Source: Bradyrhizobium sp. AUGA SZCCT0158
GTDB taxonomy: Bacteria > Pseudomonadota > Alphaproteobacteria > Rhizobiales > Xanthobacteraceae
Reading direction: 5' to 3'
Assembly (NCBI RefSeq): GCF_018130065.1
Contig: NZ_JAFCME010000002.1
Span: 248,001-312,000 of the forward strand
DNA length: 64,000 bases
How positions within the stretch are numbered: the stretch's first letter is position 1; every line of letters starts with the position of its first letter. The notes beneath the pieces were generated by a model that did no database searches, was not told the DNA's origin, and saw nothing but the letters and a program-made list of their open reading frames with translations. Positions 1 through 7,975 of this stretch are shown here, piece after piece. Both the position numbers and the translations under genes were made by a program.

Positions 1-1528
1 AATTGGCTTCCATGCCGGTGAGGCCGTCGGGCGAAAAGGAGGTGCGCTCCTCCAGGAACACCCGCACCTCGTCGTCCCAGTCGATATCGTCGAGCGCGAA
101 GGTGACGAGGCCGAGTTCTTCGGCCGCCTCGGCGTCGAGCGTGGTGCCGATAGTCGCCTCGGCGCGCTCGAGATCGGACGGATCGGCCTGGAAGCGCGAC
201 TGCAGCCGCGTCAGGCCATGGCTCATCGGATACGGCCCGAAATTCATCGCTGTCAGTTCGATGGTCGGCGGGGCGCGGTTGTCACCCTGCTTCTGGCCGA
301 TCAGCATGTAGGAGCGGTCGGCCACGAACACGAGTTCGGCAAGCGTGCCGACGAAGCAGGAGCCGGGCTCGACCAGCGTCACCAGCGTGCGCGAGGTGAC
401 GTCGATGCGCTTGAGCACCCGCTTCCAGTACTGCCTGATCTCGTTGACCAGCCAATGCGCCTTGTTGGCCTCGAGGAACGCGTCGCAGGCGACGACGCCT
501 GCGCGGTCGCCATGCGACTTGAACAGCAGCATCGCGGTCTCGAGCTCGTTGATGCGCAGATGCAGGATCGCATCATCGAGCTCGCGCGCGACCTGCAGTG
601 GCCAGAACGACGCGCCTTGCGCGATCAGGCCGTCGATATCGGCGGGCGGGGCTTCTTCCGGCGCCTTGATCGAGATGGTGGCGATGCGCTGGGCGCGGTC
701 GATATCGACGCTGACAAAGCCGTAGCGGATGCCGGCCTCGTTGATGGTGCGCTGGAGCGGCGTCAGCGCGAGACCCTTGCCGTTGCCGTTGCGCCTGGAG
801 GCGGCGGCGAATTCCTTGGCGCGGTCGGCGACCTTGGCCTCCAGCTTGCTGTTCGGCACGATCTCGTCGACCAGGCGCCATTGCACGGCGCGCTTGCCCT
901 TGATGCCTTCCTCGATGGTGCAGAAATAATCGGCGTGATCGCGGCGCACCTTGCGCTTGTCGACCACGCGGGTCAGGCCGCCGGTGCCCGGCAGCACGGC
1001 GAGCAGCGGCACTTCCGGCAGCGACACCGCGGCCGAGCCGTCGTCGGCGAGCATGATGTGATCGGTCGCCAGCGCCAGTTCATAGCCGCCGCCGGCCGCG
1101 GTGCCGTTGACGACGCTGATGAAGCGCTGCCCGGAATTCTCGGAAGAGTCTTCCAGACCGTTGCGGGTCTCGTTGGTGAATTTGCAGAAATTGACTTTGT
1201 GGGCGTGGGTGGCGCCCGCCAGCATGCGGATATTGGCGCCGGCGCAGAACACGCGGTTCTTGCCCGAGCGCATCACCACGACTTTTACTTCCGGGTGCTC
1301 GAAGCGCAGCCTTTGCACGGCATCGGCGAGCTCGATATCGACGCCGAGGTCGTAGGAATTGAGTTTTAACTGATAGCCTTCGAACAGGCCGGCATTCTCG
1401 TCGACGTCCATGGTCAGCGTCGCGACGGCACCATCGACATCGAGCTTCCAATGCCGGTAGCGCGACGGATCAGTCTGGAAATCGATGTATTTTGCACCGC
1501 CTGCGAGGACGCGATCTTCGCCAGCCAT
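1..1528 (-). CDS. boxC: Benzoyl-CoA-dihydrodiol lyase BoxC (3' end cut by window edge)
   Basis: Reading the minus strand from an ATG at 1528 gives about 509 codons without a stop before the window edge; the family is about 550 residues, so only the C-terminal tail is missing. The protein starts MAGEDRVLAGGAKYIDFQTD and carries an enoyl-CoA hydratase/crotonase-like region (GKNRVFCAGANIRMLAGATH, then GTAAGGGYELALATDHIML). BoxC opens the ring of the 2,3-epoxide/dihydrodiol of benzoyl-CoA in the aerobic box pathway, releasing formate. A run AGGGTGG lies just upstream of the chosen ATG. The gene sits downstream of benzoate-CoA ligase and boxR; boxB would be expected further left. It has its own upstream region with a BoxR-type site. 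The family call is strong from the sequence and the neighbours. Confidence 0.93.
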   Translation of the reverse strand, partial: MAGEDRVLAGGAKYIDFQTDPSRYRHWKLDVDGAVATLTMDVDENAGLFEGYQLKLNSYDLGVDIELADAVQRLRFEHPEVKVVVMRSGKNRVFCAGANIRMLAGATHAHKVNFCKFTNETRNGLEDSSENSGQRFISVVNGTAAGGGYELALATDHIMLADDGSAAVSLPEVPLLAVLPGTGGLTRVVDKRKVRRDHADYFCTIEEGIKGKRAVQWRLVDEIVPNSKLEAKVADRAKEFAAASRRNGNGKGLALTPLQRTINEAGIRYGFVSVDIDRAQRIATISIKAPEEAPPADIDGLIAQGASFWPLQVARELDDAILHLRINELETAMLLFKSHGDRAGVVACDAFLEANKAHWLVNEIRQYWKRVLKRIDVTSRTLVTLVEPGSCFVGTLAELVFVADRSYMLIGQKQGDNRAPPTIELTAMNFGPYPMSHGLTRLQSRFQADPSDLERAEATIGTTLDAEAAEELGLVTFALDDIDWDDEVRVFLEERTSFSPDGLTGMEAN

Positions 1529-1565
1529 TGGGCCACCCTGACGCTTTTGTTTGCCTTGCCTGATA

Positions 1566-1579
1566 TGCACAATAATGCA
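1566..1579. promoter_or_regulatory. TGCA-N6-TGCA direct repeat, probable BoxR operator of boxC
   Basis: Two TGCA tetramers separated by exactly six bases (CAATAA) lie about 38 bases upstream of the boxC ATG. A third TGCA within ATGCAT is at 1615-1620. The BoxR/BzdR family is known to recognise TGCA repeats of this kind. A TTGGAC-like -35 element on the minus strand near 1600 would place this site over the -10 region, which fits repression relieved by benzoyl-CoA. Regulation is inferred; the repeat itself is seen directly. Confidence 0.6.
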
Positions 1580-1626
1580 TGTTTTTGGTCCAGTCTAGTC
1601 CAAAACTTCGAAACATGCATTTTGTT

Positions 1627-2145
1627 TCATGTTCGGCTGACAGAGCCAAAGGCCACCCAATCGGCCTTGGCAAGCTGGGGCCGCCCTAGTTTGACCTTCA
1701 CGAGTTCGGCCAGGGCCAGAACCGGAAAACCGTCGGCGAACCCGTCGCCGCCGGCGTTGCGCAGGCCCAGCGCCTTGAGTTCGGCGAGCGCCTCGCCGAG
1801 CAACCTTGCTGCGGCGTGCGGCTTTTGCATGCGCAGCCGCAAATTCGCGGTCGCGATCTGGATGCAGGCGCGCAGCAGGATTCGCTCGCGGCCGCCTTGC
1901 GGTGCGGCCGCCCACACCGCCTCAAGGATCTCCTGCGACTCCCAGAAATAACCGTGGTCGTTGAGCCGCAGCGCGTAGCGCAGCGCCGGATGCCGCGCCG
2001 GCACGTGGCCACCGAACCGCGACGGCACCAGCGCGGTGACCTGCGCCAGCGTTTCGTAATCGGCGTCGGCTTCATCAGCCTCGCCCGGCACATAGGCCCA
2101 TCGCGGCAGCGGAAGGTTGCCCGTGGCCAGAGGCAGCGTGGTCAT
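1627..2145 (-). CDS. DUF309 domain protein
   Basis: A 172-residue protein with the DUF309 core HPALRYALRLNDHGYFWESQ followed by EILEAVW, a helical family in which conserved His, Glu and Trp residues mark the motif. The biochemical role of DUF309 is not established. It lies between the alpha/beta hydrolase and boxC, all on the minus strand, so it may be read with the upstream genes of the benzoate cluster. The ATG at 2145 has no strong ribosome-binding site. About 100 bases containing the boxC operator separate it from boxC. Family assignment is good; a link to benzoate is only by position. Confidence 0.8.
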   Translation of the reverse strand: MTTLPLATGNLPLPRWAYVPGEADEADADYETLAQVTALVPSRFGGHVPARHPALRYALRLNDHGYFWESQEILEAVWAAAPQGGRERILLRACIQIATANLRLRMQKPHAAARLLGEALAELKALGLRNAGGDGFADGFPVLALAELVKVKLGRPQLAKADWVAFGSVSRT

Positions 2146-2196
2146 CGGGGCATGACCCGACGACCGACAATCCCTAACAGTGCACGGAAAAATAGT

Positions 2197-3009
2197 TTAC
2201 GCGGCCCGTCCCTGCGAGCCGTCAACACGCAACACCGCGTTTGCGAATTCCTGGACCGCATCCAGCGTCGCCCCCGGCGCCTCCCGATGCGGCTGGTGTC
2301 CCGCCCCCGGGATCACGGTCACATCGACGGGACAATAGCACTCTTCCTGGGCGATCTCGATCTGGCGCATTGTCCCATACTCGTCATCCCGACCCTGCAG
2401 GATCGCGACCGGCACGCGGATATAGGCGAGGTATTCGGAAATGTCCCAATTGCGGAAGGCCGGATCGAGCCAGGCGCTGTTCCAGCCATAGAAGGCGTTG
2501 TCGACATCCTTGTGCCAGCGCGCCAGCTTTGCCTTCAGGTCGGAGGTCTCATAGGCGGCCTTGATGTTGGCAATCGAGCTCACCGAGATGTCCTCAACGA
2601 TGAAATGCGGCGCGATCATCACGACGCCTTCAACGCGGTGATCCTGATGCGCACCCGTATAGATCGCCGCGATCGAGGCGCCATCGGAATGGCCGACGAG
2701 CAGCCCGCGGCGAAAGCCGATTTGATCGAGCAGCTTTGGCAACACGTCGAGCGCTTCGCTGTGCATGTAGTCGACGGCACGCGGCAGTTTCACCGGCGTC
2801 GACGCGCCATAGCCCGCGCGCGAGTAAACAAAGACACCGGCGCCGGTGGCGGCCTGAAGTTTGTCCGGAAAATCGCCCCACAGGCCGGCCGAGCCGAGGC
2901 CTTCATGCAGCATCACGATGGTCGGCGCGTCCTGAGGCGACGGACCGATCATGCGGTATTCAAGATTGGCGGCGCCGATGGTGAGGAAGCCGGTGGGAGG
3001 GAGTGTCAT
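2197..3009 (-). CDS. Alpha/beta hydrolase of the benzoate cluster
   Basis: A 270-residue alpha/beta-hydrolase fold protein. The nucleophile elbow GHSDGAS puts the serine near residue 108; the acid is probably in GRDDEYG and the histidine in GAGHQPHRE. LHEGLGS near residue 35 forms the oxyanion-hole loop. The reading frame is open upstream of the ATG at 3009, but that extension is translated repeat DNA (PAFAGTT-type), so 3009 is the better start. The gene lies downstream of benzoate-CoA ligase. Similar hydrolases accompany box genes in other bacteria and may clear dead-end CoA esters or lactones; the substrate is unknown here. Confidence 0.85.
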   Translation of the reverse strand: MTLPPTGFLTIGAANLEYRMIGPSPQDAPTIVMLHEGLGSAGLWGDFPDKLQAATGAGVFVYSRAGYGASTPVKLPRAVDYMHSEALDVLPKLLDQIGFRRGLLVGHSDGASIAAIYTGAHQDHRVEGVVMIAPHFIVEDISVSSIANIKAAYETSDLKAKLARWHKDVDNAFYGWNSAWLDPAFRNWDISEYLAYIRVPVAILQGRDDEYGTMRQIEIAQEECYCPVDVTVIPGAGHQPHREAPGATLDAVQEFANAVLRVDGSQGRAA

Positions 3010-3040
3010 GTTGTTACTCTTCGAAGTGATCGAGATGCTT

Positions 3041-3180
3041 GTCGTCCCGGCGAACGCCGGGACCCATAGCACCGGTCATCTGTTGTTGAAAGAAGCCGTC
3101 GACCATTCTGCTCAACAACAACTGCCGCTGCGTATGGGTCCCGGCGCCCGTGCGCAATTGCGCACTAGGCCGGGACGACG
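3041..3180. repeat. GTCGTCCCGGC-type palindromic intergenic repeat
   Basis: An imperfect inverted repeat begins GTCGTCCCGGCGAACGCCGG and ends GCCGGGACGACG, with smaller hairpins inside. Its right arm, containing GTGCGCAATTGCGCAC, matches the right half of the perfect palindrome at 16441-16488 over about 31 bases. It separates benzoate-CoA ligase from the alpha/beta hydrolase. Such elements are mobile or amplified intergenic repeats in this group and can act as mRNA-stabilising or attenuating hairpins. Confidence 0.85.
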
Positions 3181-3184
3181 CTTG

Positions 3185-4732
3185 TTATGGCGCTCCATCC
3201 CGCAACTTGAACCGCTGGATTTTTCCCGTCGCCGTCTTCGGCAAACTGTCGACCACATCGATCCAGCGCGGATATTTCCACGGCCCGATCTTCTGCTTGA
3301 CGTGCTCCTTCAGCGCATCATGCAGGCCGTCGGTTTTGGTTTCGGCGCGCAGCACCACGAAGGCTTTGGGCTTCAGCAGACCTTCCGAATCGGCCTCCGG
3401 CACCACGGCGGCTTCCAGCACCGCGGGATGGGTGATCAGCGCGCTCTCGACTTCGAACGGCGACACCCAGATGCCGGACACCTTGAACATATCGTCACTG
3501 CGGCCGCAGAACGTATAGCGGCCGTCGGCGTCGCGGATGTATTTGTCGCCGGTGCGGGTCCAGTGGCCTTCAAACGTTTGCCGGCTCTTGCTGCGCTGGT
3601 TCCAGTAGCCCTCGCCGGCCGACGGCGCATCGACCAGCAATTCGCCGACCTCGCCATCGGGCACGTCGGCGCCTGCTTCATTGACGAGCCGCACGCGGTA
3701 GCCCGGCACGGGGCGACCGGACGAGCCGTATTTGATGTCGCCGGGCGCGTTGGAAAGAAAGATGTGCAACAGTTCGGTGGAGCCGACGCCGTCGAGAATG
3801 TCGACGCCAAACCGCGCCTTCCAGGCATTGCCGACCGATTCCGGCAGCGCTTCGCCCGCCGAGGTGCAGACGCGAAGCCGCTGGCCGGCGGACGTGTCCT
3901 TCAGCGTCTCGTCATTGAGCATGGCCGCGAACAATGTCGGCACGCCGAAGAAGATGCTGGGGTTGTATTTGTTCATCAGCGCGAACATCGCCGCCGGCGT
4001 CGGGCGATCGGAATTCAGCACCGTTGACGCGCCGACCGACATCGGAAAGGTCAGCGCGTTGCCGAGGCCGTAGGCAAAAAACAGCTTTGCCGCCGACAGG
4101 CCGACGTCGTCCTCGCGAATGCCGAGCACCTGCTTGGCGTAGGTTTCCGCGGTGGCGGCGAGATTGGAATGCAGGTGGCGCACGCCCTTGGGCATGCCGG
4201 TGGAGCCCGACGAATAGAGCCAGAAGGCGGGCTCATCTGGATGTGTCGCAGCGGTCGCAAAGGTGTCGCTCTCGCGCGCGAGTTCGTCGGCAAGCTTCTT
4301 GTGGCCATGCGCGTCCTTGCCGGACACGATCACATGTTCGAGGTCCGGCATCCGCCCGACGATGTCTTTGACGACGGGATAGAGCGCCTCGGACACGAAC
4401 AGCACCCGCGCGCGGCAATCCGCCAGCACATAGGCGTATTGGTCCGCCGTCAGCAGCGTGTTGAGCGGCACCGGCACGATGCCGGCGCGGATCGCGCCCA
4501 GGAACACTGAGGGAAAATCGACGGTGTCGAGCATGATCATCGCGACGCGCTCTTCGCGGCGGACGCCAAGCCGGCGCAGCATGTTGGCGACGCGGCGGCT
4601 TTGCCGCTGCAGATCGCCATAAGTGAGTTCGGAAACCGTATCGGTAAAGGCGAGCTTGGCGCCGCGGCCCTCGTCGACATTGCGATCAAGCAGCCAGGTC
4701 ACCGCATTGTAGGAACCGGACGTGCCGCTCAA
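3185..4732 (-). CDS. bclA: Benzoate-CoA ligase
   Basis: A 515-residue adenylate-forming ligase that activates benzoate with ATP and CoA, the entry step of the box pathway. Visible motifs in order are the P-loop YSSGSTGMPKGVRH, the aromatic-binding and A5 region GVGSTELLHIF, the hinge TGDKYIRDADGRYTF followed by CGRSDDMFKVSGIWVSPFE, and the catalytic lysine in LPKTATGKIQRF near the C-terminus. Length and motif set match benzoate/4-hydroxybenzoate-CoA ligases. It is transcribed divergently from boxR across a 135-base region and reads toward the hydrolase, DUF309 gene and boxC. It could also accept other aryl acids. The badA name is used for the homologue in anaerobic clusters. Confidence 0.93.
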   Translation of the reverse strand: MSGTSGSYNAVTWLLDRNVDEGRGAKLAFTDTVSELTYGDLQRQSRRVANMLRRLGVRREERVAMIMLDTVDFPSVFLGAIRAGIVPVPLNTLLTADQYAYVLADCRARVLFVSEALYPVVKDIVGRMPDLEHVIVSGKDAHGHKKLADELARESDTFATAATHPDEPAFWLYSSGSTGMPKGVRHLHSNLAATAETYAKQVLGIREDDVGLSAAKLFFAYGLGNALTFPMSVGASTVLNSDRPTPAAMFALMNKYNPSIFFGVPTLFAAMLNDETLKDTSAGQRLRVCTSAGEALPESVGNAWKARFGVDILDGVGSTELLHIFLSNAPGDIKYGSSGRPVPGYRVRLVNEAGADVPDGEVGELLVDAPSAGEGYWNQRSKSRQTFEGHWTRTGDKYIRDADGRYTFCGRSDDMFKVSGIWVSPFEVESALITHPAVLEAAVVPEADSEGLLKPKAFVVLRAETKTDGLHDALKEHVKQKIGPWKYPRWIDVVDSLPKTATGKIQRFKLRDGAP

Positions 4733-4867
4733 GACGCTTCTCCCAGATTTAAGAATTATAATTCATATAAAGACCACCGAGCGCGCTTGCTGTCAATCCT
4801 CATCGGCATTATGTTTCCGAAACGCGCTGATTTGCAGCCAGGGCGAGCTAAGGGCTACTTCAGGGAA
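4733..4867. promoter_or_regulatory. Divergent bclA/boxR promoter region with 12-bp palindrome
   Basis: This intergenic region is AT-rich compared with its surroundings. It holds the perfect palindrome GAATTATAATTC (4753-4764), which supplies a TATAAT on both strands, and a perfect TTGACA on the minus strand (4796-4791). The TTGACA is 19-20 bases from TTTATA/TTATAT, a wider than ideal spacing. Only one TGCA (near 4833) is present, so the TGCA-N6-TGCA pair seen before boxC is missing here. Confidence 0.55.
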
Positions 4868-5764
4868 ATGTCCGAAACCAGCGATCCCGAAACCGGCTTT
4901 CTTGAGCAGCTCGGCCAGCGCGTGCGCACCATGCGGGCGTTGCGCGGCATGTCGCGAAAGGTACTCGCGAAGGTCTCCGGCATTTCCGAACGCTATATCG
5001 CCCAACTCGAAAGCGGCAAGGGCAACGTCTCGATCGTGCTGCTGCGCCGGGTGTCGAACGCGATGGGCGCACATCTGGAAGATCTCATTCCCTCGACCGA
5101 ACCTGTGCCGGACTGGGCTGTCATTCGCGACCTCGTGCGCAAGGCGACATCCGCGCAGATCGCGCAGGCCAAGGATGTGCTCGCGGGCGGGAGTACTGCG
5201 GCGCATCGCAAGATGTCGTTCTCGGGTATCGCGCTGATCGGCCTGCGCGGCGCCGGCAAATCAACGCTCGGCAAGATGCTGGCGAAGAAAATCGGCTGGA
5301 GCTTTGTCGAACTCAACAAGGAGATCGAGGCGCAGAACGGATTGTCCGTCGCCGAGATCATCGCGCTCTACGGCCAGGAAGGCTTTCGGCGCATGGAGCA
5401 GGCAGCCCTCGGGCAATTGCTGGCGCGCAAGGAGCTGATGGTGCTGGCAACCGGCGGCGGCATCGTCTCCGAACCACTGACGTTCGACCTGATCCTGTCG
5501 TCGTTCTACACGATCTGGCTGAAGGCCAAGCCCGAAGAACACATGGCGCGCGTGCGCGGCCAGGGCGACCTGCGCCCGATGGCGGACGATCGCTCCGCGA
5601 TGGCCGAACTGCGCACCATCCTGGTCAGCCGCGAGCCGCTCTACGCCCGCGCGTCGGTCGTGGTGGATACCGCGGGGCTGAACGTCAACGACGCCGCGTC
5701 GCGGCTGGTCGATGCGGTGGCGCCAGTGCTGCACGATGAAGCGCGGATGTTCGCGCGGGGCTGA
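4868..5764 (+). CDS. boxR: BoxR-type regulator: XRE DNA-binding domain fused to a shikimate-kinase-like domain
   Basis: A 298-residue two-domain regulator. Residues about 10-75 form a Cro/XRE helix-turn-helix (GMSRKVLAKVSGISERYIAQ). After a linker, residues about 115-285 resemble shikimate kinase, with the P-loop GLRGAGKSTLGKML and the loop LATGGGIVSE. In BoxR/BzdR this second domain binds benzoyl-CoA and releases repression of the box genes. In the position of the usual shikimate-kinase DxD motif the sequence reads ELNKE, consistent with a sensor rather than an enzyme. The ATG at 4868 is preceded by AGGGA; an in-frame ATG at 4811 has no ribosome-binding site. Divergent from bclA. Confidence 0.92.
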   Translation: MSETSDPETGFLEQLGQRVRTMRALRGMSRKVLAKVSGISERYIAQLESGKGNVSIVLLRRVSNAMGAHLEDLIPSTEPVPDWAVIRDLVRKATSAQIAQAKDVLAGGSTAAHRKMSFSGIALIGLRGAGKSTLGKMLAKKIGWSFVELNKEIEAQNGLSVAEIIALYGQEGFRRMEQAALGQLLARKELMVLATGGGIVSEPLTFDLILSSFYTIWLKAKPEEHMARVRGQGDLRPMADDRSAMAELRTILVSREPLYARASVVVDTAGLNVNDAASRLVDAVAPVLHDEARMFARG

Positions 5765-5809
5765 GCGGGCGCGGTGTCTTCGCGCACCGCTCGCGAAAGA
5801 ACGCCACCA

Positions 5810-5829
5810 TTAACCACGGCCGCGGTTAA
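5810..5829. terminator. Near-perfect inverted repeat after boxR
   Basis: TTAACCACGG followed at once by CCGCGGTTAA forms a 20-base palindrome with one mismatch, 46 bases after the boxR stop. There is no T run, so it is only a candidate transcript end or protein-binding site. Confidence 0.35.
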
Positions 5830-5904
5830 CCACCGCAACGGTTCCTTGCGGAAACACACCCTTTAATAGTGTTACCAAAGCGTTAAACGCAGGGAATACA
5901 GATC

Positions 5905-6264
5905 ATGTCAGAGCGCCGCAAACTGCCGAGAAACCGCGTCTATTACGGTGGGAGGGTCACGTTCAACGCGCGCTCTTCGACGCTCGCCTGCGTCGTGCGC
6001 AACTTCAGCCAGTTCGGGGCCAGGATCGAATTTGAAAATTCGGTGCTCGTGCCCGACGAAGTGGATTTCGAAATCGAGCGCAAGGGAATCTCCTGCCTGG
6101 CGCGCCTCGTCTGGCGCGATCGTTTCGCGGCAGGCCTGGTGTTTTCAGGCGCAAGCGAGACGGAAGGCGTCGTTGAGCTGAACTGGGCGCGCAAGCTGCG
6201 CGCCAGCGAACGGGCGAACCGGCAACTGCGGTCGCGCCTCGATCAGCTGCGATCCGAACACTGA
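5905..6264 (+). CDS. PilZ domain protein
   Basis: A 119-residue single-domain PilZ protein. The cyclic-di-GMP-binding signatures are present: RRKLPRNR at residues 4-11 and NFSQFG at about 33-38, which fits the D/NxSxxG motif. A charged C-terminal helix follows (ARKLRASERANRQLRSRLDQ). PilZ proteins transmit c-di-GMP levels to motility, polysaccharide or cell-cycle outputs; the partner is not visible. Just upstream at 5872-5886 is TTAC-N7-TTAA, one base from the CtrA consensus TTAA-N7-TTAA, so cell-cycle control is possible but weakly supported. Confidence 0.88.
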   Translation: MSERRKLPRNRVYYGGRVTFNARSSTLACVVRNFSQFGARIEFENSVLVPDEVDFEIERKGISCLARLVWRDRFAAGLVFSGASETEGVVELNWARKLRASERANRQLRSRLDQLRSEH

Positions 6265-6300
6265 TGCGATCCACTCAGCCGCCAGTCAGGATGAAATCGC

Positions 6301-6519
6301 ATGAGTACCCTTGAAGACGACGCTTCCATCCGCGTCGCCGCGAAGATGCCGAGGAGCCGGCGGCGCCCGCTTCGCGCGATACTGGCGGTGTTGACGGCGC
6401 AGTACACGATCGTCGCGATCGTCGTCAGCCTGTCGGTTGCGGGCACGCTTCGCTATCTGGTGACACCGCAGATCGTCGCCAAGTTCGAAATGATCGCCGC
6501 CGCGCTCAAGCGGATTTAG
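6301..6519 (+). CDS. Small single-pass membrane protein, hypothetical
   Basis: A 72-residue frame with a basic N-terminal part (PRSRRRPLR) followed by a hydrophobic segment of about 22 residues (residues 25-48) and a short amphipathic tail. AGGATGA precedes the ATG by a few bases. No family is recognised. It follows the PilZ gene by 36 bases on the same strand and may be co-transcribed. The gene call rests on position, ribosome-binding site and the clean membrane segment only. Confidence 0.5.
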   Translation: MSTLEDDASIRVAAKMPRSRRRPLRAILAVLTAQYTIVAIVVSLSVAGTLRYLVTPQIVAKFEMIAAALKRI

Positions 6520-6526
6520 TATCCCG

Positions 6527-6946
6527 TCAGATGTCGGCAATCCGGCAGACTTCTTCGTGAAACACGAGGTAGCGCTTCGGCGCGATCAGATGTGGCGTGT
6601 TCTCGCGCCACCATGCGGCGGCCTCGGGACTATCTTTGGCGAGAATGCCGACGGCAGGCACCGCTTCCACCGCATAGCCGGCGATCAGCTCTGCCTGCCC
6701 GCGAAACACGGCCGCCCATTGCGCCGGCCATGAATGCGGCCGCGACAGAACCCCAAAGGCGAGAAGCTTTCGATGCGCCGCATAGCGCATGACCGGCAAA
6801 TCGAGGCCGACCCATTTCTGGCGTACCCATAGCGGGGCTTCGCCGGGGGGAACGGCGACGATACGGACAGCCAAGTCGGGATTGCTCATTTCATTTCTCA
6901 CGGCATCTGCATCGACTTCGTGCATGCCGGAGGGAATTGCGTTCAT
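6527..6946 (-). CDS. Conserved-looking hypothetical protein
   Basis: A 139-residue soluble protein without signal peptide or membrane segment, ending close to the convergent small membrane-protein gene. Notable stretches are LAVRIVAVPPGEAPLWVRQK and WWRENTPHLIAPKRYLVFHE. Function is not recognised. The first ATG at 6946 lacks a ribosome-binding site; an ATG at 6889 (MSNPDLAVRIV) is preceded by GTGAGAA and may be the true start, giving 120 residues. A long hairpin repeat separates it from the IclR gene upstream. Confidence 0.6.
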   Translation of the reverse strand: MNAIPSGMHEVDADAVRNEMSNPDLAVRIVAVPPGEAPLWVRQKWVGLDLPVMRYAAHRKLLAFGVLSRPHSWPAQWAAVFRGQAELIAGYAVEAVPAVGILAKDSPEAAAWWRENTPHLIAPKRYLVFHEEVCRIADI

Positions 6947-6977
6947 GACACGGGAGCGAAAATTTGGGCGCTGGGAT

Positions 6978-7063
6978 CGTAGGATGGGTTGAGCTCTTCG
7001 CGAAACCCATCATCATCTCGATCGACAACTGATGGGTTTCGCAAGGGCTCAACCCATCCTACG
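6978..7063. repeat. Long inverted repeat CGTAGGATGGG...CCCATCCTACG
   Basis: Two arms of about 35 bases, starting CGTAGGATGGGTTGAGC and ending GCTCAACCCATCCTACG, flank a short loop of about 17 bases. The arms are nearly complementary, with internal mismatches near CTTCGCG/CGCAAGG. The element sits just past the stop of the IclR gene, where it would form a strong RNA hairpin and could end that transcript. It belongs to a different repeat family from the GTCGTCCCGG elements. Confidence 0.85.
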
Positions 7064-7072
7064 CAGCTACGT

Positions 7073-7858
7073 TCACAACAACATCGACTTGACCGATTCC
7101 GCGCCCTCCCGCAGCAGTGGCAGGAATCGCTCGATCATCTCGGCCATCGAGACGCGGTCGACATGCGCGCCCATGTTGATGGCGCCGACGATCACGTCGT
7201 CGTAGCGGCGCACCGGGACCGAGATCGAACGGAAATGCGGCTCGGCCTCACGATCGACCAGCGAATAGCCCTGTTCGCGATCGGCGCGCACGCAAGCGAG
7301 CAATCGTTTTGGATCGGTCACCGTGTGCGGCGTCATCGGCTCGCGCCGCATCGCCGCGAGCCGCGCCGTGAGATCGCTATCGTCGAACTGGCCGAGCATG
7401 GCGCGGCCGACCGAGGTGCAGAACGCCGGCAGGCGATAGCCGATGTCGAGGCCGGCGGAGAACACCCGCGTCGGACTGCCGCGCGCGATGAAAACGACCT
7501 CGTCGCCGTCGAGCACCGCAAGCGAGCTTATTTCCTGCGCGGCCAGCGCGATCCGGTCGAGCACCGGTTGCAGCACCGTGACCACCTGGCTCGATTGCAG
7601 ATAGGAGGCGGCGAGCGTCAGCACGCGCGGCGTCAGCGTGAACAGCTTGCCGTCTGAGGTGACGAAGCCGCCGTGCTCGAGCGTGAACAGGATGCGGCGG
7701 GCGGTGGCGCGCGGCAGATCGGCGGCGCGCGCCAGATCGCTCAAGGTCGCGGGGCCGCCGATCGTGCCGAACGCCTGGAGCAGGCGGATGCCGCGGTCGA
7801 GACTCTCGACGAAATCGGTGGCGCGTTCGTCGCCTTCGGCGCGTTTCAGCTTTGGCAT
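7073..7858 (-). CDS. IclR-family transcriptional regulator
   Basis: A 261-residue IclR-type regulator. Residues about 15-75 hold the winged helix-turn-helix (SLDRGIRLLQAF, LSDLARAADLPRATARRIL) and residues 90-255 the effector-binding domain with GAINMGAHVDRVS near the end. The set resembles the PcaR/PcaU/PobR group that controls aromatic-acid catabolism. GGAAGG five bases before the ATG at 7858 fixes the start; the open frame upstream reads into the divergent promoter. It is divergent from the Rieske oxygenase and very probably controls it, responding to the substrate or an intermediate. The ligand cannot be told from sequence. Confidence 0.9.
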   Translation of the reverse strand: MPKLKRAEGDERATDFVESLDRGIRLLQAFGTIGGPATLSDLARAADLPRATARRILFTLEHGGFVTSDGKLFTLTPRVLTLAASYLQSSQVVTVLQPVLDRIALAAQEISSLAVLDGDEVVFIARGSPTRVFSAGLDIGYRLPAFCTSVGRAMLGQFDDSDLTARLAAMRREPMTPHTVTDPKRLLACVRADREQGYSLVDREAEPHFRSISVPVRRYDDVIVGAINMGAHVDRVSMAEMIERFLPLLREGAESVKSMLL

Positions 7859-7919
7859 TGGCCCTTCCGATTGGAAGCGTTCAAAATTGTGCTTGCCGTC
7901 CTCTGCAGTCATGGCATAA

Positions 7920-7944
7920 TTCGCCCATTCGTTCAATAGGCGAA
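7920..7944. promoter_or_regulatory. Inverted repeat in the IclR/Rieske divergent promoter
   Basis: TTCGCC and GGCGAA arms are separated by 13 bases within the 117-base region between the two divergent genes. The spacing and position fit an IclR-dimer operator, but the arms are short, so this is a candidate only. Confidence 0.4.
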
Positions 7945-7975
7945 CAAACTGCCTCCGACGAAAGGGCTGAACGCC

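Noticed and set aside
218..1369. Long plus-strand open frame of 383 codons
   Set aside because: It is antisense to boxC, has the low-complexity composition typical of high-GC shadow frames, and no family features.
1816..3069. Long plus-strand frame across the DUF309 and hydrolase genes
   Set aside because: It crosses two clear minus-strand genes and their spacer, so it is a shadow.
3041..3180. Possible CRISPR or tandem array
   Set aside because: The palindromic elements are dispersed single copies with imperfect symmetry and no regular spacers; no cas genes are present.
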